This document shows positions 53,993-62,766 of a stretch of DNA of 64,000 bases, piece after piece. Made by a program: the position numbers and the translations under genes. The DNA is from Sansalvadorimonas sp965243775. Its GTDB lineage: Bacteria > Pseudomonadota > Gammaproteobacteria > Pseudomonadales > Endozoicomonadaceae. A model generated the notes under the pieces. That model worked only from the letters and a program-made list of their open reading frames with translations. It was not told where the DNA came from and searched no databases. The stretch is taken from positions 27,932 through 91,931 of the forward strand of contig CBDEWF010000129.1 of the NCBI GenBank assembly GCA_965243775.1, in the 5' to 3' direction. Numbering within the stretch: the stretch's first letter is position 1; each line of letters begins with the position of its first letter.

Positions 53993-55297
53993 ATGGAAAA
54001 GTTGATAGCCCTGCTGGAAAATTCAGGTCTTTATAACCTGACTTTCGGTCAGGCCGTTATGATCGCGATCGGCTTCCTGTTGCTGTATCTGGCGATTCGC
54101 AAGAACTTTGAACCGCTGCTGCTGGTTCCTATCGGCTTTGGTGGCATTCTTGCCAATATCCCTGAAGCAGGACTGGCTTACAGTGCTGTTGAACAGCTGG
54201 CTCATATGCATAACCCGGATCATATTGCCGGGCTGGCAGCCGTTCTTGATGTTGACTTTGTCAATATCAAACAGCTGGTGGATGCCTACCACAATGCAAC
54301 CGGTGAAGTTCAACTGGCGGCGCAGATTTTTGCCGGCAATCAGAACTACAGCAACGGTATGCTGTATAACTTCTACTCTGTCGCTATTGCCAGCGGTGTG
54401 GCTCCCCTGGTGATCTTTATGGGTGTAGGGGCAATGACGGACTTTGGTCCGTTACTGGCTAACCCTCGCACTTTGTTCCTTGGTGCAGCGGCGCAGTTTG
54501 GTATCTTTGCTACTGTGCTGGGGGCCATTGGTCTGACTGCTATGGGAGCCATGGACTTCTCTATCGCCCAGGCTGCGGCGATCGGGATTATCGGTGGTGC
54601 AGATGGCCCAACGGCTATTTATGTTTCCAGCGTGCTGGCTCCTGAACTTCTTGGTGCCATTGCTGTAGCTGCTTACTCCTATATGGCTCTGGTTCCCCTG
54701 ATTCAGCCACCTATCATGAAAGCCCTGACAACGGAAAGTGAGCGCGCTATTGAGATGGTTCAGCTGCGTCACGTTAACAAGGCTGAGAAGATCATGTTCC
54801 CGCTGGTTCTGCTGGTGCTGGTGGCTATGCTGCTGCCGGATGCAGCTCCGCTGCTGGGCATGTTCTGCTTCGGTAACCTGATGCGTGAGTGTGGTGTGGT
54901 GGATCGTCTGTCCAATACTGCCCAGAATGCGCTGATCAATATTGTCACTATTTTCCTGGGACTCTCTGTGGGCTCCAAGCTGGTGGCCGACAAGTTCCTG
55001 CAGACTGAGACGATGGGTATTCTGGCCCTGGGTATTGTCGCTTTCTGTATCGGAACGGCAGCAGGTGTACTGATGGCCAAGGCCATGAACCTGGTCAGCA
55101 AGAACAAAATTAACCCTCTGATTGGTTCCGCTGGTGTTTCTGCTGTTCCCATGGCGGCACGGGTGTCCAACAAGGTGGGTCTGGAATCCAATCCTCACAA
55201 CTTCCTGCTGATGCACGCCATGGGTCCCAATGTGGCGGGTGTGATTGGTTCTGCTGTTGCGGCCGGGGTGATGATTCAGTACGTGTCTGCCATGTAA
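53993..55297 (+). CDS. oadB: oxaloacetate decarboxylase, beta subunit (Na+ pump)
   Basis: This 434-residue integral membrane subunit decarboxylates carboxybiotin and couples it to Na+ export. It begins MEKLIALLENSGLYNLTFGQ at 53,993 with AAGGAGG just upstream; an earlier in-frame start overlapping oadA lacks a ribosome-binding site. Conserved pump segments are present: GFGGILANIPEAGL, GVGAMTDFGPLLANP, AIGIIGGADGPTAIYVSS (with the Asp thought to bind Na+), and NPLIGSAGVSAVPMAARVSN near the C-terminus. A strong terminator follows. Confidence 0.97.
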   Translation: MEKLIALLENSGLYNLTFGQAVMIAIGFLLLYLAIRKNFEPLLLVPIGFGGILANIPEAGLAYSAVEQLAHMHNPDHIAGLAAVLDVDFVNIKQLVDAYHNATGEVQLAAQIFAGNQNYSNGMLYNFYSVAIASGVAPLVIFMGVGAMTDFGPLLANPRTLFLGAAAQFGIFATVLGAIGLTAMGAMDFSIAQAAAIGIIGGADGPTAIYVSSVLAPELLGAIAVAAYSYMALVPLIQPPIMKALTTESERAIEMVQLRHVNKAEKIMFPLVLLVLVAMLLPDAAPLLGMFCFGNLMRECGVVDRLSNTAQNALINIVTIFLGLSVGSKLVADKFLQTETMGILALGIVAFCIGTAAGVLMAKAMNLVSKNKINPLIGSAGVSAVPMAARVSNKVGLESNPHNFLLMHAMGPNVAGVIGSAVAAGVMIQYVSAM

Positions 55298-55331
55298 GTC
55301 ACTGCAATGTCGTTATTATTGGTGCAGCTTT

Positions 55332-55367
55332 AAAGGCCCTGCTTCTGTTAAGGAGCAGGGCCTTTTT
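55332..55367 (+). terminator. intrinsic terminator after oadGAB
   Basis: A perfect 12-bp stem (AAAGGCCCTGCT / AGCAGGGCCTTT) with a 10-nt loop runs into a T-tract. It is 35 bp after the oadB stop. Confidence 0.93.
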
Positions 55368-55502
55368 ACCAGAGTTTACTTATGGCTGTTCCATAGTGCT
55401 TGTGCATAGTGTGCATAGATAGTGCGTATAGCCGTGTTAGGTGTTCCTTTCTCGTTATCTGCTAGAATCGCTCATCTCATAATAAGCCTGCAGGAGTGAG
55501 AT

Positions 55503-55784
55503 ATGCCTTCGGAAGTCAGTGAAATAGAAGCCCGACAAGATGCTTTGGGTTCTACGGTAACAGACCTCGTTCGTATCGTTGGCAAACTTGACAATAAAAT
55601 AGATGCGGGATTCAAGTCCCAAGAAGCGCGAGCAGACGGGTTGGAATCACGAATAGATAAAGTGGAAGCGCGAATAGATAAAATGGAAGCGGAGCTTAAA
55701 TACGACATATCCGAGCTTAAAAATGATATATCCGAGCTTAAAAGTATTCTATTGACCGTCTTATCCAGATTTCCCAGCAGCTAG
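55503..55784 (+). CDS. small coiled-coil protein, unknown
   Basis: This 93-residue protein is almost wholly heptad-like, with internally repeated motifs (SRIDKVEARIDKMEAE; ISELKNDISELKS). It should form a parallel helical bundle or bind another coiled coil. No membrane segment or catalytic feature is present. AGGAGTGAG lies a few bases before the ATG, supporting expression. Similar short coiled coils are often found near toxin or adhesin genes, but there is no partner here to suggest a role. Confidence 0.65.
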   Translation: MPSEVSEIEARQDALGSTVTDLVRIVGKLDNKIDAGFKSQEARADGLESRIDKVEARIDKMEAELKYDISELKNDISELKSILLTVLSRFPSS

Positions 55785-55931
55785 TGCTTAACAACCACAT
55801 CGCAGGGGGCGCACACTGCGCCGCCCCGCATGCTAAACGGTTAAGACAATAACGCTCCGTTAACTCTCTGTCGGAGTCCATCCACGGGAAATGTTATTGG
55901 CAAAAAAATCTCAAGATCTATGATCGGCTGA

Positions 55932-56351
55932 TCAGGACTGGGGCGAATCTTCAGAAGGGGCTTTATCAACCAGAGAGAAGCGGCGGCGCTTCTTGTAGGT
56001 TACTTTCGGGGCGCTGGCTGAACCCTTACGCTCTGTCGGAATTGTCAGCTGGGGTACAGGTTCCCTGGTCTCTCTGTTTTTCTTAACATTGAACTGGGGA
56101 GCCATCATCTTCTTGGAAGATGGCTGTTCCTGGGAATCCCTGCTTTTGCTGCGGGAGCTGTTGATCGGTTGACCAAACTGGTTTCTGCGCTCGGGCTTTT
56201 TTGGGTTTTTCTCTTCACTGTCCTGCATATTCAGGCGCATGCGATAAGGATGTCCATAGCCGCGCTTTCGGCGCTGCTTGCTATCAGTCGGCTCGGGGGG
56301 TTTCAAACCGGTAAATTCCTCGTAGACGGTCTGGTAGAGGTACTTGCTCAT
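55932..56351 (-). CDS. small basic, probably disordered protein
   Basis: This 139-residue protein starts MSKYLYQTVYEEFTGLKPPE, and the rest is Lys/Arg/Ser/Pro-rich low complexity (YKKRRRFSLVD near the end). The ATG at 56,351 is chosen because GGAGGA sits six bases upstream; a start at 56,414 would add residues with no ribosome-binding site. The structured-looking N-terminal 20 residues may be the only conserved part. The family is not recognised; a nucleic-acid or ribosome-associated role would fit the charge but is a guess. Confidence 0.6.
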   Translation of the reverse strand: MSKYLYQTVYEEFTGLKPPEPTDSKQRRKRGYGHPYRMRLNMQDSEEKNPKKPERRNQFGQPINSSRSKSRDSQEQPSSKKMMAPQFNVKKNRETREPVPQLTIPTERKGSASAPKVTYKKRRRFSLVDKAPSEDSPQS

Positions 56352-56741
56352 TTCGTCCTCCGAAGGATGACGTCCTGTAACTTTTAAAGTCTTTATGGCG
56401 CGAATACTAGACAATGCTCAGTGGGGCAAACATAAGTAGCATTACTTAAAGATGCGAAAAAAAAGTACTGTGCTTATAGTTAGGTTGCGTTTGTGGTTGA
56501 TAATTGTACGTATGTGCGTAATCTGTGGGCATGTGTCGCTTTTTTTAAGTGCGCCGGCTTGTTTCAAAACTGTTTTCAGTATGGCTTGTGGCCGTTTTAC
56601 CCTTGTAGGATTCAAGGTCTGGGGGTAGGATTCCGGGCTTTCTTTTTTTGTTGCTCCGGTTGTTCTGGGACAGGTCCTGATTTATGAAAACACAGGTTTG
56701 TCTGTCCGCGTGATCCCTGCCGGGTGAGTTTTGGAGTATTC
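56352..56741 (+). other. intergenic region upstream of pflA
   Basis: This region of about 390 bp between divergent genes shows no gene. A half-site TTGAT occurs near 56,495, but without the second half it is not a credible FNR box. A weak 65-codon frame inside it lacks a ribosome-binding site and family resemblance. Confidence 0.4.
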
Positions 56742-57467
56742 ATGTTAGGCCGTATTCATTCAACGGACTCCTTTGGCACAGTAGACGGTCCCGGTATCCG
56801 CTTTGTGGTTTTCACCCAGGGCTGTGTTATGCGCTGTCGCTACTGCCATAATCGTGATACCTGGAGCCTGAAAGAGGGGGAAATGGTCACCGTTGATGAA
56901 TTGATGAAGAAAATTCTGGCGGTTAAGCATTTCCTGACAGGGGGAGTGACAGTCAGCGGTGGCCAGCCAACCCTGCAGCCGGAGTTTGTCACAGAGCTGT
57001 TCCGTGCCTGTCGTACAGAAGGTATTCATACCTGCCTTGATACCAATGGTTATGTGAAAAATATCACGCCTGCCATTGCTGATTTGATAGACGCTACAGA
57101 TCTTGTGCTTCTTGATATCAAGCATATGGACAGTGATATGCATGAGAAGCTGACCTGGGTAAAAAATGAACGGGTGCTGAACTTTGCCCGCTACCTCTGC
57201 AAGATCAACAAGAACACCTGGGTACGTTATGTGGTTGTGGAAGGCTACACGACTAAAGAAGAGTATGCCGAGCAGCTGGCAGAGTTTGTCAGACCCATGG
57301 GTAATGTGGAAAAGGTGGAGTTGCTGCCTTATCACAGTTTGGGCAAGCACAAGTGGGATGTTCTGAAGGACGAGTATGAACTGGAAGATGTCAAACCACC
57401 TTCCGAGGAGCTGATGAAGCGCCTGAAGGGCATATTTACTGAGCGCGGAATCAACGCAATGTATTAA
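56742..57467 (+). CDS. pflA: pyruvate formate-lyase activating enzyme (radical SAM)
   Basis: This [4Fe-4S] radical-SAM enzyme installs the glycyl radical on pyruvate formate-lyase. From the ATG at 56,742 (GGAG six bases before it) the product is 241 residues. The cluster ligands are in CVMRCRYCHNRDTW (CxxxCxxC), preceded by DGPGIRFVVFTQG. The usual SGGE motif reads SGGQPTLQPEF here, with Gln in place of Glu. DTNGYVKN and the C-terminal LLPYHSLGKHKW are normal for PflA. No pflB is beside it, which is unusual for the pair. An earlier in-frame GTG at 56,724 is less likely. Confidence 0.92.
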   Translation: MLGRIHSTDSFGTVDGPGIRFVVFTQGCVMRCRYCHNRDTWSLKEGEMVTVDELMKKILAVKHFLTGGVTVSGGQPTLQPEFVTELFRACRTEGIHTCLDTNGYVKNITPAIADLIDATDLVLLDIKHMDSDMHEKLTWVKNERVLNFARYLCKINKNTWVRYVVVEGYTTKEEYAEQLAEFVRPMGNVEKVELLPYHSLGKHKWDVLKDEYELEDVKPPSEELMKRLKGIFTERGINAMY

Positions 57468-57476
57468 CCGGTTACA

Positions 57477-57505
57477 GCTCGTTCCCACTCCTGGCGGGAA
57501 CGAGC
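57477..57505. terminator. hairpin between convergent pflA and guaC
   Basis: A perfect 10-bp stem (GCTCGTTCCC / GGGAACGAGC) with a 9-nt loop sits between the two stop codons. It lacks a T-run on either side, so it may act as a weak or Rho-assisted terminator or an mRNA-end stabiliser. Confidence 0.45.
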
Positions 57506-57515
57506 CGAGTCTGGA

Positions 57516-58556
57516 TTACCTGGAAAAAATTCGATTCTCCTGTTCCTGTACCCGGATAAACGTGGTGCGCTTGGTCAGCTCCTTCAACTGGGCCGCTCCC
57601 ACATAGGTACAGGTTGAACGAACCCCCCCAAGAATATCCTGGACGGTTGCGGCAACCGGGCCACGATAGGGGACTTTTACCGTCTTTCCTTCCGAGGCTC
57701 GGTAGCCGGCTACGCCGCCGGAGTGTCTGTCCATGGCTGTTGATGAGCTCATGCCATAGAACAGTTTGAAGTCTTCACCATTCTCCTGTACGACATCGCC
57801 ACCGGACTCATCATGGCCGGCCAGCATGCCCCCCAGCATGATAAAATCTGCACCTCCGCCAAAGCCTTTGGCAACATCCCCGGCGCAGGTGCAGCCACCA
57901 TCACCGATAATCTGTCCCCCCAGGCCGTGGGCGGCATCCGCACATTCAATAATGGCTGATAGCTGAGGATAGCCGACTCCTGTCTTGATCCGGGTGGTGC
58001 ATACTGAACCGGGACCTATGCCGACCTTGACAACATCTGCTCCTCCGAGTAACAGCTCTTCAACCATCTCTCCGGTGACTACATTGCCGGCAATAATCAC
58101 CTTGTCAGGGAAGCAGGCTCGGACTTTTGAGACAAAGGCAACAAAATGCTCTGAGTAGCCATTAGCGACATCAATACAGATAAAGTACAGCCTGGGGTGG
58201 CGTTCCAGAAGGTTGCAGAGTTTGTCGAAGTCTTTGTCAGAAGTGCCGGAGCTGATCATTATCCGGTGGAAAAAGTCATCGTCGGCATCCTGCAGAAACT
58301 GATCCCACTCCTGTTCGGAGTAATGTTTGTGCAGAGCGGTAATCATACCCTGTGGAGCCAGTGCCCTGGCCATTTCGAAAGTACCGACAGTATCCATATT
58401 GGCAGCGATCACGGGAATACCTGTCCATTCTCTGCCGGAGTGCATAAACCGGAAGGTTCGGTTTAAATCTACCTGAGACCGGCTGCGCAGGGTTGAGCGC
58501 TTGGGCCGGAACAAAACATCCTTATAACCGAGTTTAATATCACTTTCGATGCGCAT
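57516..58556 (-). CDS. guaC: GMP reductase
   Basis: The enzyme converts GMP to IMP and ammonia with NADPH in purine salvage. It is 346 residues, matching the bacterial GuaC length. LGYKDVLFRPKRSTLRSRS and the catalytic loop GPGSVCTTRIKTGVGYPQ, containing the active Cys, are diagnostic. GDGGCTCAGDVAKGFGGGAD and FYGMSSSTAMDRHSGG separate it from IMP dehydrogenase, and there are no CBS domains. The ATG at 58,556 matches the expected MRIESDIKLGY N-terminus. It is convergent with pflA. Confidence 0.97.
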   Translation of the reverse strand: MRIESDIKLGYKDVLFRPKRSTLRSRSQVDLNRTFRFMHSGREWTGIPVIAANMDTVGTFEMARALAPQGMITALHKHYSEQEWDQFLQDADDDFFHRIMISSGTSDKDFDKLCNLLERHPRLYFICIDVANGYSEHFVAFVSKVRACFPDKVIIAGNVVTGEMVEELLLGGADVVKVGIGPGSVCTTRIKTGVGYPQLSAIIECADAAHGLGGQIIGDGGCTCAGDVAKGFGGGADFIMLGGMLAGHDESGGDVVQENGEDFKLFYGMSSSTAMDRHSGGVAGYRASEGKTVKVPYRGPVAATVQDILGGVRSTCTYVGAAQLKELTKRTTFIRVQEQENRIFSR

Positions 58557-58853
58557 AAATGTGCCAGTACCTGTATAGGGTTCCAGGAAACATATTGAAA
58601 GTGTACAAGCGGTGGTGGGTAGCCTGAGAGCATGATCGCCTTTGGCACTTGTATCAAAAGCGCTTATACAAAAAAAGTATCCGGTAAAAATTCAAGTGTG
58701 TAAAGATCTGTGCATTATTGAAAGAGAAAGTTGCTATGTATTATTGCACTCTGACTGGTTTTTCTCGATTGCATGACCATGTGCCCTTGCCGTGATTGCA
58801 GGGAAGGGGATAATGAGTCATGACTGATTATTATCCTGATGGGGGAACCTGTG

Positions 58854-59456
58854 ATGCAACTGTATGTGACTTCAGTCTCTCCTGTGACACTGACGGTGCA
58901 GCTGGCCTGCGCTGCCAAAAAGCTCAATCCGGAAGTGATCAATCTTGCCAATAGTGAGCACAGGCTACCGAAAGGTGTCCAGGAACTGCCGGCTTTATCC
59001 CACGAAGATATCTGGCTCACCCAGCCCCTGGCTATGATTGAATATCTGGAGGAGGTTGAAGCGACCAACCCCCTCTATCCCACCAATGTTCCGCTGCGGG
59101 CTTCCATCAGAAACTTTGTTCATATTATCTTCCGAGATCTGATGCACTGGGAACACAACCTGTCCAGCCGCTATATGGAGCAGGAACTTGGCCTGGATGA
59201 AGGAACCCAGCGTGACTGGCTGATGCTCTGTTTGAAAGAGGGCTTTGCCAGACTGGAACACCTGCTGGCCACCCAGGCCCGCACAGGTACTTACTGTTTT
59301 GGTGAACAGTTGACGCTGGCAGATATTGCTTTGCTGCCCCAGGTTGTGTTTGCCCGTCAGGCTGGACTGTCCCTGGCGGCTTATCCCCATATCGGACGAA
59401 TTTGTGACAACTGCCTTGAGCTGGAGTGGTGTCGGTTGGTGCTGGGAGGGCAGTAG
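58854..59456 (+). CDS. glutathione S-transferase-like protein
   Basis: This protein of about 200 residues has a thioredoxin-fold N-terminal half (MQLYVTSVSPVTLTVQLACA) and the glutathione-binding stretch LTQPLAMIEYLEEV. The all-helical C-terminal half ends with FGEQLTLADIALLPQVVFAR, which carries the family N-capping Asp. It is closest by eye to zeta-class/maleylacetoacetate isomerase-like GSTs, but the N-terminal active-site Ser-Ser is not clear, so substrate is unknown. The second ATG (58,854) is preferred over 58,839 because GGGGGA sits about seven bases upstream. Confidence 0.8.
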   Translation: MQLYVTSVSPVTLTVQLACAAKKLNPEVINLANSEHRLPKGVQELPALSHEDIWLTQPLAMIEYLEEVEATNPLYPTNVPLRASIRNFVHIIFRDLMHWEHNLSSRYMEQELGLDEGTQRDWLMLCLKEGFARLEHLLATQARTGTYCFGEQLTLADIALLPQVVFARQAGLSLAAYPHIGRICDNCLELEWCRLVLGGQ

Positions 59457-59505
59457 CAAAGTTGTCTCATCAGCAATCTTTCAGGCTGCTGATGAGCGCA
59501 TTCAA

Positions 59506-60126
59506 TCAATTGACCAGGGAGTGGATCTTGGTTTTGATCAGGTCGATGGCGATCTGGTTTTTACCGCCGCGAGGAATAATCAGGTCTGCATGCTGGCGGG
59601 AAGGTTCAATAAACTGCAGGAACATGGGGCGTACGGTCCCCATGTACTGGCTGATGACTGAATCCATGTCGCGGCCGCGGCTGACAATATCCCGCTGCAA
59701 GCGGCGGGTCAGGCAGATATCCAGAGGAGTATCCATGTAGAAGCGCAGATCAAAAGCTTCACGAATCTCAGGGTTTACAAACAGCAAAATGCCTTCAAAG
59801 ATAATGACCTTGGCGGGCTCTACCCTGCGGGTGGAACTGGAGCGGTTATGGGCGGCATAGTCGTACTCAGGTACTTCAATAGCCTTGCCATCCTTAAGCT
59901 GGTTCAGGTGCTGTAGCAGCAGGGCATGATCCATTGATTCAGGATGGTCATAGTTGGTCTTGACCCTCTCTTCCATGCTCAGGTGAGTCTGATCCCGATA
60001 GTAGGAATCCTCGGAGATCATGCAGACATGCTCACTTGAGAACTCCTTGATAAGAGTTTCGGCCAGCAGGCTCTTCCCAGAAGCGGATGCGCCGGCAATA
60101 CCGACCAGAATGGTTTTCTGCGACAT
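59506..60126 (-). CDS. udk: uridine kinase
   Basis: The enzyme phosphorylates uridine and cytidine using ATP or GTP in pyrimidine salvage. From the ATG at 60,126 it is 206 residues, near the family norm. The P-loop is GIAGASASGKS at residues about 9-19, followed by EDSYYRDQTHLSMEERVKTN, NYDHPESMDHALL and YDTPL-like DTPLDICLTRRLQRD. A longer in-frame opening to 60,216 would add unrelated residues. No close ribosome-binding site is seen. Confidence 0.95.
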   Translation of the reverse strand: MSQKTILVGIAGASASGKSLLAETLIKEFSSEHVCMISEDSYYRDQTHLSMEERVKTNYDHPESMDHALLLQHLNQLKDGKAIEVPEYDYAAHNRSSSTRRVEPAKVIIFEGILLFVNPEIREAFDLRFYMDTPLDICLTRRLQRDIVSRGRDMDSVISQYMGTVRPMFLQFIEPSRQHADLIIPRGGKNQIAIDLIKTKIHSLVN

Positions 60127-60376
60127 GAGAGCAATGAATCCTGAGTAGTCCAAAAAATGCGCCCAGTATAGTGAGTCATGACCACGGGGGGCATTGCGCC
60201 TTATACATAAAATCAATGCCTTGTGCTATGTAGATGAAAACTCAGGTGTACTGTGGGCTTTGGCCTGAAGCAAGTGCTGATTGTATCACAATTTGTGTCA
60301 CATTATATGTGGACTCCAAGTAGCATTTTTGCTCATATGGGGATGAGTTCAATAGCCAGCATTAGTGATATTGATA

Positions 60377-60661
60377 TTACAAGTGGGATAGAAGCCGATA
60401 AAAGAGGAGCATAAGTACCGAGGCGGGGAGCCAGAGATTTACTGCTAGCCGAAGAATGAGTTGTGTATCGGGTAATAACAATGCCCAAATGTCAGGCAGA
60501 AACCATTTTCCATCAATCCAAATGGAAGGGCTTTGCGAAGTACTACCAATTGCAACAATTAAAGAGTAAATGACTGAAGACAAGCCGAGAGCTAGGTTAA
60601 TCAATCGCCAGCTTGGAGGATTGGTTTCTGATCTGCCTTCGACACTATTATCTTCACTCAT
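60377..60661 (-). CDS. small membrane protein, unknown
   Basis: This 94-residue protein has a short polar N-terminus and two or three hydrophobic segments (LALGLSSVIYSLIVAIG; LWLPASVLMLLFYRLL). AAGGAGTGGAGC lies directly before the ATG at 60,661, so translation is likely. It lies just upstream of, and divergent from, the 623-residue GT-B-like gene. No family is recognised. Confidence 0.6.
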   Translation of the reverse strand: MSEDNSVEGRSETNPPSWRLINLALGLSSVIYSLIVAIGSTSQSPSIWIDGKWFLPDIWALLLPDTQLILRLAVNLWLPASVLMLLFYRLLSHL

Positions 60662-60874
60662 GCTCCACTCCTTTGCTGATTATTTTATTGTTGGGCTGAA
60701 GAACCATATTGAATTCGGCTCTGTAACTCTATTTTGATGTGCATGTTCTGTAACAGAGCAGGCGTGGGTTATTTTGCTTTGGTTGTTAGTGTGCTCGTTC
60801 ATAATCATGATATCTAACGTTTTACGCGCCTGTTGCTATCCTTTTTAAAGGATATTAATCATTGGGCTGACAAC

Positions 60875-62746
60875 ATGGAAAGTTTATATCGCTTATCATC
60901 AGGGGCTGCATACCACCAAGTTCCAGAAAAAGATCGGCAGGCCGTTCAGCAATTAAAAAAAGCCGCCCAAAAACACCTTCCCCCCTCTTTTGGTCAGCAC
61001 AGTTCAGGAAAAAATATCGAAAGTATGGATGTCGAAACATCGGAAGGTGTTCCTGAGGTCGATTTAAGCAACGTTCTGATGCACAAAACGGCTGCACTCA
61101 GCGCCGATGAAACAGTACCAAACCCTGAAGAAGTGTTAGGAATAGATACGCTTATTGAGGGGTTTGAAGGAGATTGGAGTTATTCTCATGACCAGAACGT
61201 AAGGTTAGGTCGCAAAGTTTTTAAGGATGGGCTCCACTCGCAACAAGGCAAACAACGAGGGGTTTTAGTGCTTGAGTCCTCCGGCGGAGGAGGGCATATA
61301 GCCGTGGCTAAACAGGTTGTTTCTGAGTTAGAAGCTGAAGGTGGAACAACATCAGGAGAAAATCAATCTATATATCGCAAAAATGTTATGGATGATTTTC
61401 TCGGTACTCATATGACGAATGCAATGGTAGGGCCTTGGAACAAAGCGGTTAGGGAAGGCAATATAGAAAAGCAGCGCTCTATGTTAAAGAAAAGGCATCT
61501 TGGAGAGATGGTCGTTTATTTACCAATCTTTTTAGGGACACTTTTCACTTTAGCAGGAATGAAAACGCCTCCCAAAAAAGTTATTACTACCCAGCCTCTT
61601 GGCTTAAAAGCCATATTAAAAGCCGTGGCTACCTATAATAAAATCATGACTAAGATAAACAAATCATGGGTTCCTATTGTTGTAGAGCAAAAGCTGACAG
61701 ACCTGCTAACACCAAAAGCTATTCACTTTGTTAGCCCTTTGAAATCTCTTTCGGCCGCGGAAAGGGAGCAGTTAATTGTGCAAATACCTGGAGAGGAGGC
61801 GGATTTCAAGGACACGTTTAAAGACCTTATTGGAGAAGGGTTTCATGAAGTAAAATATACTGGGAATTCAGGCCTGCCAGTGAATCCGCTTTTTTTGAGT
61901 GACGAGCTGGAAGCATATACGCCAGGAAATGATGTGCAGATTCCACTCAATTCACTAACCAAACAGCAAGAAGATAGAATTCGGCAAGTTCCTAATTTAA
62001 GCCGTCGCCTTGGCAAAACGTCGAAGGATGACAAGGGGTTGGGTACTATTGATTATCATGTGGAAGGCCCAGATCAACTTCACCAACTGATGCTTGGCAG
62101 CATGCCTTCCGAGCCTAATGTCATGAGTTTTGTAGCAGCAAGCCTGTATTTAGCCAAATGTGCAGAACAGCGGGGAACACCTCCTCCTTGTCATCATGTG
62201 CGTCTAATGTGCGGACGAGATGTAGATAATAACCCCTCATTATTTAAAGTAACCTGTGATGCTTTATCAAAATATGAAGAGTGGAGCCAATCGAAAATTC
62301 CAGAATGGCTCCATATCTGTCCTCTTCCTTTTCAAGCCCCAGCTAATATTGCGAAAGGTGGTATGAGAGCCAACAAATATTTCACTCGAGGTGGCGGGGC
62401 TACAGCGATGGAGCACATTGCCATGTCTGGGGTGAAGGAAAGATCATCCCATCAAGACCAACATGATGCAGGGAATGTTTACATTGTTGGAGAAGGTACG
62501 CAGCAATTTGACACGCCAAAGGAAATGATTGAGAACGACTTTCCTCTGCTTTGGGAAGGGGGTAATGCAAGCTTTTTAAGTGAACATATTGGTGCCGAGG
62601 TCACAAACCGTCATAATCTGCTTAATAATCTTGCCCCCAGCTATCTCGGAGATGGAAAAGACAATCAGCTTACAGCTGAGGAGTTGAAAGGGTTTGATGC
62701 TTACCTCAAGGGCTTCGAAGAATTCTGGCAGCGTACCAAGACCTAA
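60875..62746 (+). CDS. unknown 623-residue protein with GT-B/MurG-like motifs
   Basis: There is no signal peptide. The N-terminal about 110 residues are polar and charged. Near residues 134-148 lies ESSGGGGHIAVAKQV, matching the glycine-rich HG loop that opens MurG and MGDG-synthase type GT-B glycosyltransferases. Near 504-519 lies FTRGGGATAMEHIAMSG, resembling the donor-binding G-G-(A/T)-x-x-E segment of the same fold. The long central part includes a hydrophobic stretch (VVYLPIFLGTLFTLAG) that could touch membranes, as in lipid glycosyltransferases. Assignment rests on these motifs, so the enzyme class is inferred. The ATG at 60,875 is preferred; an in-frame TTG at 60,833 would add 14 residues. 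A hairpin lies just after the stop. AT-rich codon use suggests acquisition. Confidence 0.6.
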   Translation: MESLYRLSSGAAYHQVPEKDRQAVQQLKKAAQKHLPPSFGQHSSGKNIESMDVETSEGVPEVDLSNVLMHKTAALSADETVPNPEEVLGIDTLIEGFEGDWSYSHDQNVRLGRKVFKDGLHSQQGKQRGVLVLESSGGGGHIAVAKQVVSELEAEGGTTSGENQSIYRKNVMDDFLGTHMTNAMVGPWNKAVREGNIEKQRSMLKKRHLGEMVVYLPIFLGTLFTLAGMKTPPKKVITTQPLGLKAILKAVATYNKIMTKINKSWVPIVVEQKLTDLLTPKAIHFVSPLKSLSAAEREQLIVQIPGEEADFKDTFKDLIGEGFHEVKYTGNSGLPVNPLFLSDELEAYTPGNDVQIPLNSLTKQQEDRIRQVPNLSRRLGKTSKDDKGLGTIDYHVEGPDQLHQLMLGSMPSEPNVMSFVAASLYLAKCAEQRGTPPPCHHVRLMCGRDVDNNPSLFKVTCDALSKYEEWSQSKIPEWLHICPLPFQAPANIAKGGMRANKYFTRGGGATAMEHIAMSGVKERSSHQDQHDAGNVYIVGEGTQQFDTPKEMIENDFPLLWEGGNASFLSEHIGAEVTNRHNLLNNLAPSYLGDGKDNQLTAEELKGFDAYLKGFEEFWQRTKT

Positions 62747-62748
62747 AA

Positions 62749-62766
62749 TGCTCAATAAATTGAGCA
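62749..62766. terminator. short hairpin between convergent genes
   Basis: TGCTCAA and TTGAGCA form a 7-bp stem with a 4-nt loop exactly between two stop codons. The T-run is poor, so termination would be weak. Confidence 0.35.

Noticed and set aside
56493..56687. 64-codon frame upstream of pflA
   Set aside because: Cys/Phe-rich random-looking sequence without a ribosome-binding site; lies in the pflA leader.
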